Assembly: GCF_007289895.1 (NCBI RefSeq)
Contig: NZ_CP041660.1
Coordinates: forward strand, 3,534,001 to 3,598,000
From: Catenovulum sediminis
GTDB taxonomy: Bacteria > Pseudomonadota > Gammaproteobacteria > Enterobacterales > Alteromonadaceae
DNA: 64,000 nt
Reading direction: 5' to 3'
The stretch's first letter is position 1, and each line of letters begins with the position of its first letter. Positions 17,496-26,835 of the stretch are shown here, in pieces. The notes beneath the pieces were generated by a model. It was given only the letters and a program-made list of their open reading frames with translations. It was not told the origin of the DNA and did not search any database. The translations under genes were made by a program, and so were the position numbers.

Positions 17496-18352
17496 TATGT
17501 TTGCCGTGCTTGCTCTACTTTTTCGCACATGATCGCAAGTTCATCTAAAGCTCTTGGTGTCATAAGGTGCAGCTTATCAGAGTTAACCAATACAACTTGA
17601 TTGTTTTGTACGGCAGGTAGCGTTTTATATTTTGTCCAATATTGTACCGCACCATTGGGTTCACTGGCCGATGTCGGGATGATAATCATTTGTGGTTTAG
17701 CAAGTAAAACATGTTCAAGACTGATGTGTGGGTAATCACCTTTTAGGTTTTTAAATGGATTGTTCACTCCGCATAGTTCTAATAGTTTTTGTGGCCACGC
17801 CTGATTTGCAATGGTGGTTAAAGGTGTCGACCATAGTTGATAAAACACGTCAACTTTGTCCCTTTGCTGGTATTTTGCTTGTAATACTTTTAACTTGGCA
17901 TAATAATCTGCAATCACCTTTTTCGCTTGTTGTTGTTTGCCTGTTATTTTGCCTAACATTTGCAATTCTTGCGCAACACTTTTTAAATCGCTAGGTTTAG
18001 AGTAAACAACCGGAATGCCAAGTTTTTTGATTCGTTCTAAATCATCCGGCGGGTTTCCTGTCGCCCATGCGATGATATAATCTGGCTTTAGTTGCAATAT
18101 TCTTTCAATTTGTAAACCCGCATAGTTGCCAATTCGTGGAATATCTTTAGCTGATTCCGGATAATCAGAATGCTCTGTCGTACCGATAATCATATCACCT
18201 GCGTCAATTGAATAGAGCATTTCAACAATATGTGGTGCGAGCGCAATGAGTTTAAGCTTTTTTTCTTCTGCTTTAATTAAAGCTGGCGTCATAACTAAAA
18301 TCAACGCCAGTAATAAAGCGAGTGATAGAGCAGTATAAGAGGACGATCGCAT
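17486..18352 (-). CDS. btuF: Periplasmic cobalamin-binding protein BtuF
   Basis: 288 aa. Substrate-binding protein of the BtuCD importer. A signal peptide spans residues 1-28. The mature protein opens with LKLIALAPHIVEMLYSIDAG and continues with IIGTTEHSDYPESAKDIPRIGNY and ERILQLKPDYIIAW, the typical cluster A-2 (vitamin B12/haem) binding-protein pattern with a long central helix. It is the last gene of the operon and its ATG immediately follows the cobO stop codon. The distance from btuC and btuD, at the other end of the operon, is unusual but the single transcription unit keeps them coordinated. Confidence 0.9.
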   Translation of the reverse strand: MRSSSYTALSLALLLALILVMTPALIKAEEKKLKLIALAPHIVEMLYSIDAGDMIIGTTEHSDYPESAKDIPRIGNYAGLQIERILQLKPDYIIAWATGNPPDDLERIKKLGIPVVYSKPSDLKSVAQELQMLGKITGKQQQAKKVIADYYAKLKVLQAKYQQRDKVDVFYQLWSTPLTTIANQAWPQKLLELCGVNNPFKNLKGDYPHISLEHVLLAKPQMIIIPTSASEPNGAVQYWTKYKTLPAVQNNQVVLVNSDKLHLMTPRALDELAIMCEKVEQARQTYQH

Positions 18353-18958
18353 TTACCAATCAACCCCTTTTTGCGCTTTAATACCGGCTTCAAAAGCATG
18401 TTTTACCGATTGAACTTCGCTGACAGTATCTGCGATTTCCAGCAAGCTGCGATGTGCGCCGCGTCCTGTGATGACGACATGCTGATTTATCGGACGGTTT
18501 ATTATCGCGTCTATCACTTCATCCAAATCAATGTAGTCGTAATTAACCATGTAAGTTAATTCATCTAATAAAATCAGGTCGGTTTTTGGATCGGCTAATA
18601 AACGTTTTGCTTCTTGCCAGACTTTTTGTGCTGCTGCAATATCCGCTTCTCTATTTTGTGTTTCCCAGGTAAAACCAGTTGCCATAACATGAAATTGACA
18701 GCGATTTTGTTCTAATAAATTGCGCTCACCGCAGGCCCATGTGCCTTTTATAAACTGGATAACGGATGCACTTAAGCCATGGCCAACTGCGCGCGCGACG
18801 GTGCCAAATCCGGAGGTACTTTTACCTTTACCGTTGCCCGTTATTACGATCACAATGCCCCGCTCTTCTTGCGCCTGATTAATTCTGGCGTCGACTTTTT
18901 CTTTAATGCGTTGCATTCGCGCTTGGTGTCTTTCGTTTTTTCGGTTTTCATCCACCAT
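18353..18958 (-). CDS. cobO: Cob(I)alamin adenosyltransferase (CobA/CobO/BtuR type)
   Basis: 201 aa. Attaches the adenosyl group from ATP to Co(I) corrinoids in the cytoplasm. The P-loop GNGKGKST is at residues 41-48. Family blocks follow: VARAVGHGLSASVIQFIKGTW, LILLDELTYMVNYDYIDLDEV and HVVITGRGAHRSLLEIADTVSEV. The start overlaps the cobQ stop by one base and its own stop abuts btuF. With CobQ downstream of adenosylation, the order suggests conversion of salvaged incomplete corrinoids. Confidence 0.95.
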   Translation of the reverse strand: MVDENRKNERHQARMQRIKEKVDARINQAQEERGIVIVITGNGKGKSTSGFGTVARAVGHGLSASVIQFIKGTWACGERNLLEQNRCQFHVMATGFTWETQNREADIAAAQKVWQEAKRLLADPKTDLILLDELTYMVNYDYIDLDEVIDAIINRPINQHVVITGRGAHRSLLEIADTVSEVQSVKHAFEAGIKAQKGVDW

Positions 18959-20481
18959 TATATTTGTCTTTCCTCGCCTGTTTGATTAGTTTGATTAGTT
19001 TGATTAGAAATAAAATGTTTAATTTTGCCGATGTCTAAATGTTTTTCACAAGCATCGGCCAGCATATCAAGTGCTTTGAGCTGCTGTGTTTGATGATCCT
19101 CTCCGGCCGAAACCTCTTGATTGCACCACTGCGCCAGCAGTTTTATTGCCTCAGGCGAATCAAATATACCGTGTAAATAACAACCAGCAACTTGTTGGTC
19201 TGCTGTGATAAAACCATCTGTCTCATTTGATTCATTGGCTAATTCATTGGTTAATAAGTGTGAAACAGATAGATGATGTTTGCTTAGTTGACTTTCACCA
19301 CAATGGATTTCATAGCCGCTTACTTTGACTTTTTGTCCGGCCAATTGTAAAACGCTGCTTTTACGTTTGAGTGTTTTGCCGGCTTTTAACTCTGTCGTTA
19401 TCGGCAGTAAATTTAAACCTTGTATTGTGCCGGGCGTATCTTCAATACCCAGTGAATCAGAAATGTTCTGTCCCAACATCTGGTAGCCCCCACAAATGCC
19501 AAACACTTTTCCACCATATCGCAGATGTTTATTAATTTGATTATCCCAGCCCATATTTTTAAGGTGCTGACAGTCGGCTCTGACATTTTTACTACCGGGT
19601 AAAATAATTAAATCAGCGGATGGCAGCTGTTGGTCGGGGGCAATAAACTGTAAATCGATTTGTGGATGTGAACGTAAAGCATCAAAATCGGTATGGTTAC
19701 TGATACGCGGAAAAACCGGTACGACGATTTTAAGCTTGGCATCGCTTAGATTTTGTTGTGTTACGATGGCATCTTCAGCAGCAACGTCTAAGCCTTTTAA
19801 AAACGGTAATACACCCAATACAGGTTTGTTTGTTTTTGCTTCCAACCAATCTAAACCCGATTGTAATAAACTGATATCACCGCGAAACTTATTAATGATA
19901 AATCCTTTAACCCGCTTTCGTTCAGAGGGGGAAAGCAAATCGAGTGTGCCGACTATTTGTGCAAAAACGCCTCCGCGGTCAATATCCGCAACTAAAATAA
20001 CCGGGCAATCTGCCGCTTCAGCAAACCCCATATTCGCAATATCACCTTCTCGTAGGTTAATTTCTGCAGGACTGCCCGCTCCTTCAACCACGATAAGATC
20101 ATAATTGCTATTTAAATATTGGTGCGATTGTAACACGGCTTCCATCGCCACTTTTTTATAATCATGGTAAGCCGCTGCTTGCATATGACTCAGTGCCCTG
20201 CCATGCATAATAACCTGAGCGCCAGTATCTGAACTGGGCTTTAACAAAATTGGGTTAAAATGCACATTTAATTCAACGCCAGCAGCCAATGCTTGAACTG
20301 CTTGTGCTCTGCCTATTTCGCCGCCACAAGGGGTTACTGCACTGTTTAATGCCATATTTTGCGGTTTAAAGGGCGCAACTTTAAAATTTTGACGGGCAAA
20401 AATGCGACATAATGCTGCAACCAGCATGCTTTTTCCTGCATCTGAGCTGGTGCCTTGCACCATAATTGTTTTATTTATCAT
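18958..20481 (-). CDS. cobQ: Cobyric acid synthase
   Basis: 507 aa from ATG at 20481 (a TTG four codons earlier is possible). It amidates four side chains of adenosylcobyrinate diamide using glutamine and ATP. Residues 1-230 are the dethiobiotin synthetase-like domain with P-loop GTSSDAGKS (10-18), [12 protein letters not shown] and [13 protein letters not shown]. The C-terminal glutamine amidotransferase domain has the catalytic cysteine in [11 protein letters not shown] and the histidine in [10 protein letters not shown] run of NQTNQTNQT-like residues ends the protein. Overlaps cobC upstream by 11 nt and cobO downstream by 1 nt. Confidence 0.95.
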   Translation of the reverse strand: MINKTIMVQGTSSDAGKSMLVAALCRIFARQNFKVAPFKPQNMALNSAVTPCGGEIGRAQAVQALAAGVELNVHFNPILLKPSSDTGAQVIMHGRALSHMQAAAYHDYKKVAMEAVLQSHQYLNSNYDLIVVEGAGSPAEINLREGDIANMGFAEAADCPVILVADIDRGGVFAQIVGTLDLLSPSERKRVKGFIINKFRGDISLLQSGLDWLEAKTNKPVLGVLPFLKGLDVAAEDAIVTQQNLSDAKLKIVVPVFPRISNHTDFDALRSHPQIDLQFIAPDQQLPSADLIILPGSKNVRADCQHLKNMGWDNQINKHLRYGGKVFGICGGYQMLGQNISDSLGIEDTPGTIQGLNLLPITTELKAGKTLKRKSSVLQLAGQKVKVSGYEIHCGESQLSKHHLSVSHLLTNELANESNETDGFITADQQVAGCYLHGIFDSPEAIKLLAQWCNQEVSAGEDHQTQQLKALDMLADACEKHLDIGKIKHFISNQTNQTNQTGEERQI

Positions 20482-21127
20482 TGATGTCGCCAAAAAAGCA
20501 GCCCGGTTTACAACCTATTGTTTTTATCATTGGGAGTGCATTTTTATGGCTTGGAACCTCAATTTTTGTGACACTGGCGTAGTCTACTTTTAATTGACTA
20601 AACCAGAGTGAATTTCGCCAATCTACATCTAAAATAATGGCCAAAAGCATTTTAATCACACCTGCGTGGCATACCAGTAAATAATGTTGTCCTTGATTAT
20701 GTTCTAATAATTCATGCCAGACTGATTTTACGCGTATGCCAAACTGTTTAAGGGTTTCGCCTTGCGGCGGCGTGTTTTTATACGGGTTTTCCCAAAAAGC
20801 TTCTAATTTAGACCAGTGTGGGCGTAGCCTATCAAACGGGATCCCGTCCCAGCGGCCAAAGTCCATCTCTGATATACGTGATTCTAAAATGATGTCTAAT
20901 TCATTATTCTCACTGTAAGTTTCAGCAAATGTCGCACAACGTAGTAGCGGTGAAGACACCACTCTATCTATTGGATCTTGCTGGTTTACAAGTTGTACGG
21001 CTTGTTGCATTTCCATTAAACCGAGTTCAGATAACTCTATGTTTGTTTGTCCATATAATGCAGCACGCCCTGCAACTGCGCCATGGCGTAATAAGGTAAA
21101 TCTTGCTGCTGTATTGTTTTCAGTCAT
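20471..21127 (-). CDS. cobC: Histidine phosphatase, probable alpha-ribazole phosphatase
   Basis: 218 aa. Phosphoglycerate-mutase-fold enzyme with the RHG catalytic motif at residues 14-16 (TLLRHGAV), [23 protein letters not shown] and the second histidine in [13 protein letters not shown]. In a cobalamin operon this family removes the phosphate from alpha-ribazole-5'-phosphate (or adenosylcobalamin-5'-phosphate) in nucleotide-loop assembly. The position between cobU and cobQ, with overlaps of 8 and 11 nt, supports that role over a generic phosphatase. Confidence 0.88.
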   Translation of the reverse strand: MTENNTAARFTLLRHGAVAGRAALYGQTNIELSELGLMEMQQAVQLVNQQDPIDRVVSSPLLRCATFAETYSENNELDIILESRISEMDFGRWDGIPFDRLRPHWSKLEAFWENPYKNTPPQGETLKQFGIRVKSVWHELLEHNQGQHYLLVCHAGVIKMLLAIILDVDWRNSLWFSQLKVDYASVTKIEVPSHKNALPMIKTIGCKPGCFFGDINDK

Positions 21128-21653
21128 TCAGCGCTCCTTTTAGGTTCATCGGCAAACCCGCTACCATAAATACAGAATGATGCGCGATTTGTGCCAACCT
21201 TTGGTTTAGACGGCCTACTTCATCTACAAATTGTCTACTTAGCGCATTGTCAGGAATAATGCCTAAGCCAACCTCGTTTGCGACCAGTATTACATCAGAT
21301 TTAAGTGAAATTAAAGTTTCAGTTAACTGATTGTAATAGTCTGGCAACACTTGGTCAGGCTTGTAATACAACAAATTGTTTAGCCATAAGGTTAAACAGT
21401 CTAATAAAATGACAAAATGAGTATCGTTGTAAGATTGTAAAACAGACACTATTTCAACAGCTTCTTCTACTATTGCCCAATCGTTTGGGCGCTGTTGTTG
21501 ATGGTGTTGTATTCTTTGCATCATTTCGTCGTCGGTTTGTTCGGCGGTGGCGATGTAAACAACTTGTTTGCCATTTTTTGCATATTGCTTGGCAATTTTT
21601 TCAGCAAAACCTGATTTTCCTGAGCGCGCACCCCCCAAAACTAAATGGATCAT
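21120..21653 (-). CDS. cobU: Adenosylcobinamide kinase / guanylyltransferase
   Basis: 177 aa. Bifunctional enzyme that phosphorylates adenosylcobinamide and transfers GMP to it. The P-loop GGARSGKS is at residues 7-14, with YIATAEQTDDEMMQRIQHHQ containing the guanylylated histidine region, LLDCLTLWLNNLL, and VANEVGLGIIPDNALSRQFVD near the C-terminus. All are diagnostic of CobU/CobP. Overlaps cobS by 4 nt and cobC by 8 nt. Confidence 0.96.
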   Translation of the reverse strand: MIHLVLGGARSGKSGFAEKIAKQYAKNGKQVVYIATAEQTDDEMMQRIQHHQQQRPNDWAIVEEAVEIVSVLQSYNDTHFVILLDCLTLWLNNLLYYKPDQVLPDYYNQLTETLISLKSDVILVANEVGLGIIPDNALSRQFVDEVGRLNQRLAQIAHHSVFMVAGLPMNLKGALND

Positions 21654-22444
21654 AATATACTCATCATGTTTGTATTTTGCATTGAAAAACTAACTGAAGC
21701 TATGATGGCTAAATAACAAATTAATTCAGATATTTGCTGCGCTGCGCCAAGATTATCGCCGGTAAAACCACCAATTTGATTTATGAGTATTCGTTTGTAA
21801 ATAACACGAAATATAAGTAAAGCAAGTAGGATAAATAGCAAAGCAGGTAAGGATAAAAATAATAATACAGGTACGACACATATCAGGTTGCACAACAACT
21901 CATAAATGTTTTGTTGCTGAGCCAATGGTTTTGATTTGCTGCCAGTTTCGGTGACATATTTTGTGTCAAACAGGTAACTCGCTGCAAACGCACGTGAAAT
22001 AGCGTATACACAAGGAATGATATACACCAGCTGTTGTGCTAAATTTTCCCACAACAATAACCTGCCCGTTAAAACCACAAATAAAGCAGCAGCACCGTAT
22101 GTACCCAGTCGACTGTCTTTCATTATTTGCAGTTTTTTATCTTTTTCAAAACCACCACCAAAACCATCTGCGGTATCGGCCAATCCATCTTCGTGAAATA
22201 CCCCTGTTAACAATAAACTTACGATTAAGGTAAGCCATACCGCAATATCAACTGCAAACAGCAGAGAAAATAACAGATAGAAAAGTGACAAAATGCCGCC
22301 GAGTAGCCAGCCTACCAAGGTAAAATAACGATTTGCTTTGTTTAACTTGTCACTGGAGTAGGTAACCCAATTAGGGATTGGGAGTCGGGAAAAAAATCCG
22401 AGCGCTAAGAAAAACAGATTTAGTTGATATTTAATAAATTGCAT
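21650..22444 (-). CDS. cobS: Adenosylcobinamide-GDP ribazoletransferase (cobalamin synthase)
   Basis: 264 aa polytopic membrane protein. It joins adenosylcobinamide-GDP to alpha-ribazole (phosphate). FFSRLPIPNW near the N-terminus and GVFHEDGLADTADGFGGG (about residues 82-99, the acidic metal site) are the hallmark motifs, followed by KDSRLGTYGAAAL. Multiple hydrophobic helices cover the rest. Overlaps cobT by one base and cobU by four. Confidence 0.95.
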   Translation of the reverse strand: MQFIKYQLNLFFLALGFFSRLPIPNWVTYSSDKLNKANRYFTLVGWLLGGILSLFYLLFSLLFAVDIAVWLTLIVSLLLTGVFHEDGLADTADGFGGGFEKDKKLQIMKDSRLGTYGAAALFVVLTGRLLLWENLAQQLVYIIPCVYAISRAFAASYLFDTKYVTETGSKSKPLAQQQNIYELLCNLICVVPVLLFLSLPALLFILLALLIFRVIYKRILINQIGGFTGDNLGAAQQISELICYLAIIASVSFSMQNTNMMSIL

Positions 22445-23544
22445 TAAACGGGCGTCACGTTCGCTTGGCTAAAGCTGGCCATGTTGTTATAAAACTCAGC
22501 GGCGCTTCTAATCAGTGGTACAGCCAGAGCTGCGCCGGTTCCTTCGCCTAGGCGGAGAGATAAATCCAATAAGGGTTTAGCATTTAATTTGTTGATAATG
22601 AGTTGATGGCCAAACTCTTCGCTTTTATGACAAAAAACCATATAGTCTCTACTTGCCGGATATAAACTGACTGCCGTAAGCGCCGCAATACTTGAGATAA
22701 AACCGTCGACTAAAATGCACTTTTTAGCTTGTGCTGTTGCCAGCATACCCCCTACCATTTGCGCAATTTCAAATCCACCGACTTGCGCCAAAGTTTCTAT
22801 TGGTGTTTTTTTTGTTTGATATTGAGATTGAGATTGGGCTTGAGTTTGTGTTCGGTTGCACCGTTCGATTGCTTGTTTTATCAAAGTGAGTTTAAGCTTA
22901 TATTGTTCGTTATTAATGCCTGTGCCTTTGCCAACACATAATTCTGCGGCTTCACCTGTAAGTGTTGATAATAATGCAGCGGCTGACGATGTGTTACCAA
23001 TTCCCATTTCGCCAAACGCCATGAGGTCAGCACCATTTGTTATTTGTTGTTGAACAATTTCCGCGCCATATTGGATTGCACGTTCGGCTTGTTCAATTGT
23101 CATTGCTGCGCGTTGAGTTATATCATTTGTGCCGGCTGCGATACGCTTAACAATAAAATTAGCATGGTCTGCTGTTACCGGTAATTTTATACCGGCATCA
23201 ATAACCTTTAAGTCGATGTTATTTACCCTGCAAAAACAATTGATGGCTGCCCCGCCATTTATAAAGTTTAAAACCATTTGGCTGGTGACTTCACTGGGCG
23301 CGATACTAATGCCATGCTGAGCAATGCCATGATCACCCGCAAAAATAAGCATTTGCGCTTTATCTGCTTGTATCTTGAGCTGACCTGTTTGAGCATATTG
23401 CACGCAAGCTAACTGAAAGGCTAATGCTTCTAATTGACCGAGCGATCCTAAAGGTTTGGTTTTTTGATCTATGGTTTCTTTAATTTGAGCTTTTACTTTT
23501 TCGTTTACTAAAGTGTCTAAAGCTGAAATTGTAAATGTGTTCAT
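22444..23544 (-). CDS. cobT: Nicotinate-nucleotide-dimethylbenzimidazole phosphoribosyltransferase
   Basis: 366 aa. Activates the lower-ligand base (dimethylbenzimidazole) to alpha-ribazole phosphate. Conserved blocks visible are KPLGSLGQLEALA, FAGDHGIAQHGISIAPSEVT, NFINGGAAINCFCR, MAFGEMGIGNTSSAAALLS, and C-terminal LRLGEGTGAALAVPLI with the catalytic glutamate. A glutamine-rich insertion (RTQTQAQSQSQYQTKK, near residues 230-245) interrupts an otherwise standard helix and is encoded by a degenerate hexamer repeat near 22816-22856. Overlaps btuC by 4 nt and cobS by 1 nt. Confidence 0.95.
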   Translation of the reverse strand: MNTFTISALDTLVNEKVKAQIKETIDQKTKPLGSLGQLEALAFQLACVQYAQTGQLKIQADKAQMLIFAGDHGIAQHGISIAPSEVTSQMVLNFINGGAAINCFCRVNNIDLKVIDAGIKLPVTADHANFIVKRIAAGTNDITQRAAMTIEQAERAIQYGAEIVQQQITNGADLMAFGEMGIGNTSSAAALLSTLTGEAAELCVGKGTGINNEQYKLKLTLIKQAIERCNRTQTQAQSQSQYQTKKTPIETLAQVGGFEIAQMVGGMLATAQAKKCILVDGFISSIAALTAVSLYPASRDYMVFCHKSEEFGHQLIINKLNAKPLLDLSLRLGEGTGAALAVPLIRSAAEFYNNMASFSQANVTPV

Positions 23545-24530
23545 GCGTGCCTTTTATGCATTAAAGTTAAGAAAAATAGGCTTCCTAAAATTGAAGTAAT
23601 CACCCCGATTGGAATTTCTTGTCCTAAGACTAACGTGCGGGCCAGTACGTCGACCCAAACTAAAAAAATCGCACCGATAAATAAGCAACCTGTCACTAAA
23701 ATTGCTGAGGTCACAGCAAATAACCGTCTAACGATATGAGGTATCATTAAACCGACAAATCCAATGCCACCACAATAAGCAACTAAAGTCGCAGTAATGG
23801 CGGCACATATAGCTAGCATTAAAATACGCAGTGCGTTAACGGGAACACCCAAAGTGTATGCGTGTTCATCCCCCAGTAAAATTGCGTCTAATTGTCGGTG
23901 AAAAGCATAAACTAATAAAACTCCGATCGTGATAACCGGAATTATCCAGTATAGATGGGTTGTTTCTGTATTAGATAAAGAGCCCATTAGCCAAAACATG
24001 ACCCGGTTTGAGGCAAAAGGGTCGCCCATATACAACAAAAATTGACTCACGGCACTTAACATAAATGATACTGCAACGCCGCCCAATAATAATGATTCGA
24101 TGCGTTTAGCATGGCCTGAAAGCGCAACAAACATCACAATTGTAATGGCGAACAATGCGCCAAGAAATGCGGCGATTGGCAAATATGCACCAGCACTTTC
24201 TTTAAACCAAATACTAACGATAGTTGCACCTAAGCCGGCACCGCTGACAACACCAAATAAGTAGGGTTCGGCCAGCGGGTTTCGGGTCGTATTTTGCAAA
24301 ACAGCGCCGGCAACGGCAAGCCCAGCCCCACAAAATGCGGCGATAACAACGCGCGGAAAACGTATTTGCCAAATTAACGTTTCTGTTAACGGGTCACTGC
24401 ATTGCACGAATAAACAATTAAATACCGTGGCGGCATCAAGTTCAGCTGCGCCCATTGTCATCGAGAATAACAAACTGGCAAAAAGAGCCACGGTACTGAG
24501 TGTGACTTTTATCATCGGCGACATTAACAT
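23541..24530 (-). CDS. btuC: Vitamin B12 ABC transporter permease BtuC (FecCD family)
   Basis: 329 aa, about ten hydrophobic helices. Inner-membrane permease for corrinoids. FecCD-family blocks include FPRVVIAAFCGAGLAVAGAVLQ, RNPLAEPYLFGVVSGAGLGA, GGIGFVGLMIPHIVRRL and GQEIPIGVITSILGSLFFL. The B12 assignment rests on the riboswitch and on the surrounding cob genes. It overlaps the ATPase gene upstream by 7 nt and cobT by 4 nt. Confidence 0.92.
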   Translation of the reverse strand: MLMSPMIKVTLSTVALFASLLFSMTMGAAELDAATVFNCLFVQCSDPLTETLIWQIRFPRVVIAAFCGAGLAVAGAVLQNTTRNPLAEPYLFGVVSGAGLGATIVSIWFKESAGAYLPIAAFLGALFAITIVMFVALSGHAKRIESLLLGGVAVSFMLSAVSQFLLYMGDPFASNRVMFWLMGSLSNTETTHLYWIIPVITIGVLLVYAFHRQLDAILLGDEHAYTLGVPVNALRILMLAICAAITATLVAYCGGIGFVGLMIPHIVRRLFAVTSAILVTGCLFIGAIFLVWVDVLARTLVLGQEIPIGVITSILGSLFFLTLMHKRHA

Positions 24531-25326
24531 TGCTTATTCGCCTCTTGTTGAGCGTTATCATTCCAACTATAAAAAACATGTTTCGCATCAGTCATTGGAT
24601 TGGTTCCCATTCTAACTGGCAAAGCAAAGGTATTTTGCACCCTTGATTGTGTCAGCACTTGATCTGGCGCACCAAAGCCGACCAATTCTCCTTTTTTAAG
24701 CAGTAACAATAATTCGCAATATTGCGACGCCAGATTCAGATCATGCACTGTCATCAATACAGTTACATCTAACTGGTTTAATAACGATAAAATTTGGTGC
24801 TGATAGTGCACATCTAAATGATTGGTGGGTTCATCCAAAATCAGTAATTTAGGTTGTTGTACCAATGCTTTTGCAATTAATACACGCTGTTGTTCACCAC
24901 CGGATAAGTTGTCAAAGTATCGATTTTTTAACGACTCGATATCTAGCTTTTCAATAATATTATCGACAAATTGATGTTGCGAGCAGGTGATTTTTTGCCA
25001 AGAGTTTAAATGTGGTATTAAACCTAGACGAATTAACTCTATCACCTTCATATGGCTCCAGTGTTCAATATGCTGGCTGACAACGGCAATCTGTTGTGCT
25101 CGGCGTCGTCGGGGATTGCAATAATATTTTCCCCTTGCATTCTTATTTCGCCGGACGAGGGTTTAATCGCCCCATAAATACAACGTAAAATACTGGTTTT
25201 GCCCGCTCCATTTGGACCCACTATCGCGGTCACAGATTTTTCGGGCAATTCAAAGCTCAGCTGATTAATCAGTGGGCGATTGTGAATATGCCAAGATAAG
25301 TTGTCTACTTGAAGAAACGGTTTCAT
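24524..25326 (-). pseudogene. btuD: Vitamin B12 ABC transporter ATPase BtuD, interrupted by a -1 frameshift
   Basis: Two reading frames, 25326-25048 and 25051-24524, together make one ATPase. The first has Walker A (GPNGAGKTS). The second has the signature LSGGEQQR, Walker B LLILDEP and the H-loop MTVHD. Between them, a second frame upstream of the ATG at 25051 reads ...RRRAQQIAVVSQHIEHWSHMKV, the expected Q-loop region. Adding one base to the four-C run on the minus strand (25111-25114) restores a single protein of about 267 aa. As given, the first frame ends IPDDAEHNRL... and stops at an ATGA overlap with the second ATG. Either btuD is broken, is made as two chains, or a base is missing from the assembly. 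Confidence 0.88.
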
Positions 25327-25488
25327 GAATACCTAGCCAGATAACTGACACTTTTAAACATATAAATATAAAAATTTAGGGAAACATTTCGACCGGCTTA
25401 AATAAGATACTGATAAATAAGTAGCTGCCGATATTCGTGTTTTCCCGCACGAAATCTGGCTCAACCTGTAGTTGAACATATTTTGTTT

Positions 25489-25633
25489 GATTTAGTATCC
25501 TGACTTTCAAAGATAACCCGATAACAGACCTTCCCGAATTTAATGTGAAACCTCACAATTCAGTGGTTTATTTGTTACCAGCCTTGATTACAGTTGCGGG
25601 TACAGTTGCTGATTTGCACAGCATTCCTAAATC
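25489..25633 (-). promoter_or_regulatory. Cobalamin riboswitch upstream of the btuD-btuC-cob-btuF operon
   Basis: Read on the minus strand, the P1 stem pairs GATTTAG (25633-25627) with CTAAATC (25495-25489). Inside it are CTGTGCAAATCAGCAACTG, CCCGCAACTGTAATC and the closing GAAAGTCAGGATACT, all matching the AdoCbl riboswitch core order. It lies ~160 nt upstream of the btuD ATG. Two small hairpins (TTCAAC/GTTGAG near 25470-25486 and TTCGTG/CACGAA at 25435-25454) follow and may form the expression platform. Confidence 0.9.
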
Positions 25634-25721
25634 TAAGCGGCGCATTTTAGCAATAAACCTGCTTTGCGCCTAGTTTGTTTTATTAATGCGATTTAATGAA
25701 GCTCGTTTTGTGCTTTCAGTT

Positions 25722-26744
25722 TTAACGTGTCTGATCGACAACCTTTGCTTGCGCCACAGAATTTCTTTCGACCAAATACGGCATAAATAAATGCGTCCGG
25801 TTCTTAACTTTATTTTTGTTTTGACTTAAATTTATAGCCAGCTCGGTGGCGTAAGCCGCCATTTCTTCTACCGGATAGCTCATGGTGGTCAGCTTAGGGC
25901 GGCAGGCTTGGGTAACAAATAGATTATCAAAGCCAATTACCGAGACTTCTTCTGGTACTTTGACGCCAGCATCTTGTAAAACATTCATCGCACCGATTGC
26001 CATTAAGTCGTTATAGGCGACCACCGCGGTAAATTTCTTGCCGGATTCAAGTAGCGCTTTGGCTGCAATTTCACCGCCTTCTATATTGGCCGTACTTTCA
26101 GCCACTAAATCTGTGTCGAGTTCTAACTGATGGTTTGCTAATGCGGTTTTTAATCCCTGAACTCTGAGCTCTGGATCTTTATTCTGGTAAATACTGGTCA
26201 CTACGGCAAATTCTTGGTGTCCCTTTTCAATCAGATATTCGCCTATTTGTATACCACCTGAATTATTGTCTAACCAAACACAGCGATCGCCAATTTGTGG
26301 AATAAAACGATTGATGATAACCAGTCCGGGAATGTCTTTAGTGAGTTTTATCAGGGTTTGCTCATCTGAATATTCGCTATGCAATAGGATTGCAGTGCAA
26401 TTATGTTCTCGCAGTGAATTTATCGCATCCAGCTCAGTTGAGGTTTCATATAAGGAATTAGACATTAATAGTTTATATTCATTGTCGCGCGCGGCTGTTT
26501 CAACACCAGACGCCAGCGTGCCAAAAAATGACATCGACAATTTGGGGGTCACTAAACCAATTGTATTGGTTGTGCGTTTAACCAATGCCTGCGCGTTAAC
26601 GTTGGGGCGGTAATCTAATTCTTCTATTACTTTTTTAACGCGCGCCCGACATTCGTCTCCAACTTGCCCACCATTATGCACCACTCGCGATACGGTGGCA
26701 GTAGAAACACCTGCCGCTTTTGCAACATCTTTTATTGTGACCAT
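25722..26744 (-). CDS. LacI/GalR-family transcriptional regulator
   Basis: 340 aa. The N-terminal helix-turn-helix TIKDVAKAAGVSTATVSRVV is followed by the hinge YRPNVNAQALVKRTTNTIGLV and a periplasmic-binding-protein-like effector domain (LLHSEYSDEQTL..., VVAYNDLMAIGAMNVLQDAG, VSVIGFDNLFVTQACRPKLTTM). It follows the GH2 lipoprotein gene on the same strand. Three GGTAA-type near-palindromes lie within 100 bp upstream of its start and similar sites precede the TonB receptor and the second GH2 gene. It is therefore probably the local repressor, autoregulated and responding to a galactoside; the effector is inferred. Confidence 0.9.
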   Translation of the reverse strand: MVTIKDVAKAAGVSTATVSRVVHNGGQVGDECRARVKKVIEELDYRPNVNAQALVKRTTNTIGLVTPKLSMSFFGTLASGVETAARDNEYKLLMSNSLYETSTELDAINSLREHNCTAILLHSEYSDEQTLIKLTKDIPGLVIINRFIPQIGDRCVWLDNNSGGIQIGEYLIEKGHQEFAVVTSIYQNKDPELRVQGLKTALANHQLELDTDLVAESTANIEGGEIAAKALLESGKKFTAVVAYNDLMAIGAMNVLQDAGVKVPEEVSVIGFDNLFVTQACRPKLTTMSYPVEEMAAYATELAINLSQNKNKVKNRTHLFMPYLVERNSVAQAKVVDQTR

Positions 26745-26755
26745 TTAACGTAAAC

Positions 26756-26832
26756 CCTTTTCGTTTACCTAACTTATAAAATTAATATAAGTGCAATCAT
26801 AAATTAGGTAAACGATAAGGTAAAGGGTTACC
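26756..26832. promoter_or_regulatory. Cluster of LacI-type operator candidates upstream of the lacI-family gene
   Basis: Three sites: CCTTTTCGTTTACC (26756-26769), GGTAAACGATAAGG (26807-26820) and GGTAAAGGGTTACC (26819-26832). The first two are inverted with respect to each other and their flanks form perfect 11-nt arms, CGTTTACCTAA (26762-26772) and TTAGGTAAACG (26804-26814). They share the half site GGTAA(N)CG with sites at 32146 and 32316. Confidence 0.55.
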
Positions 26833-26835
26833 TTT

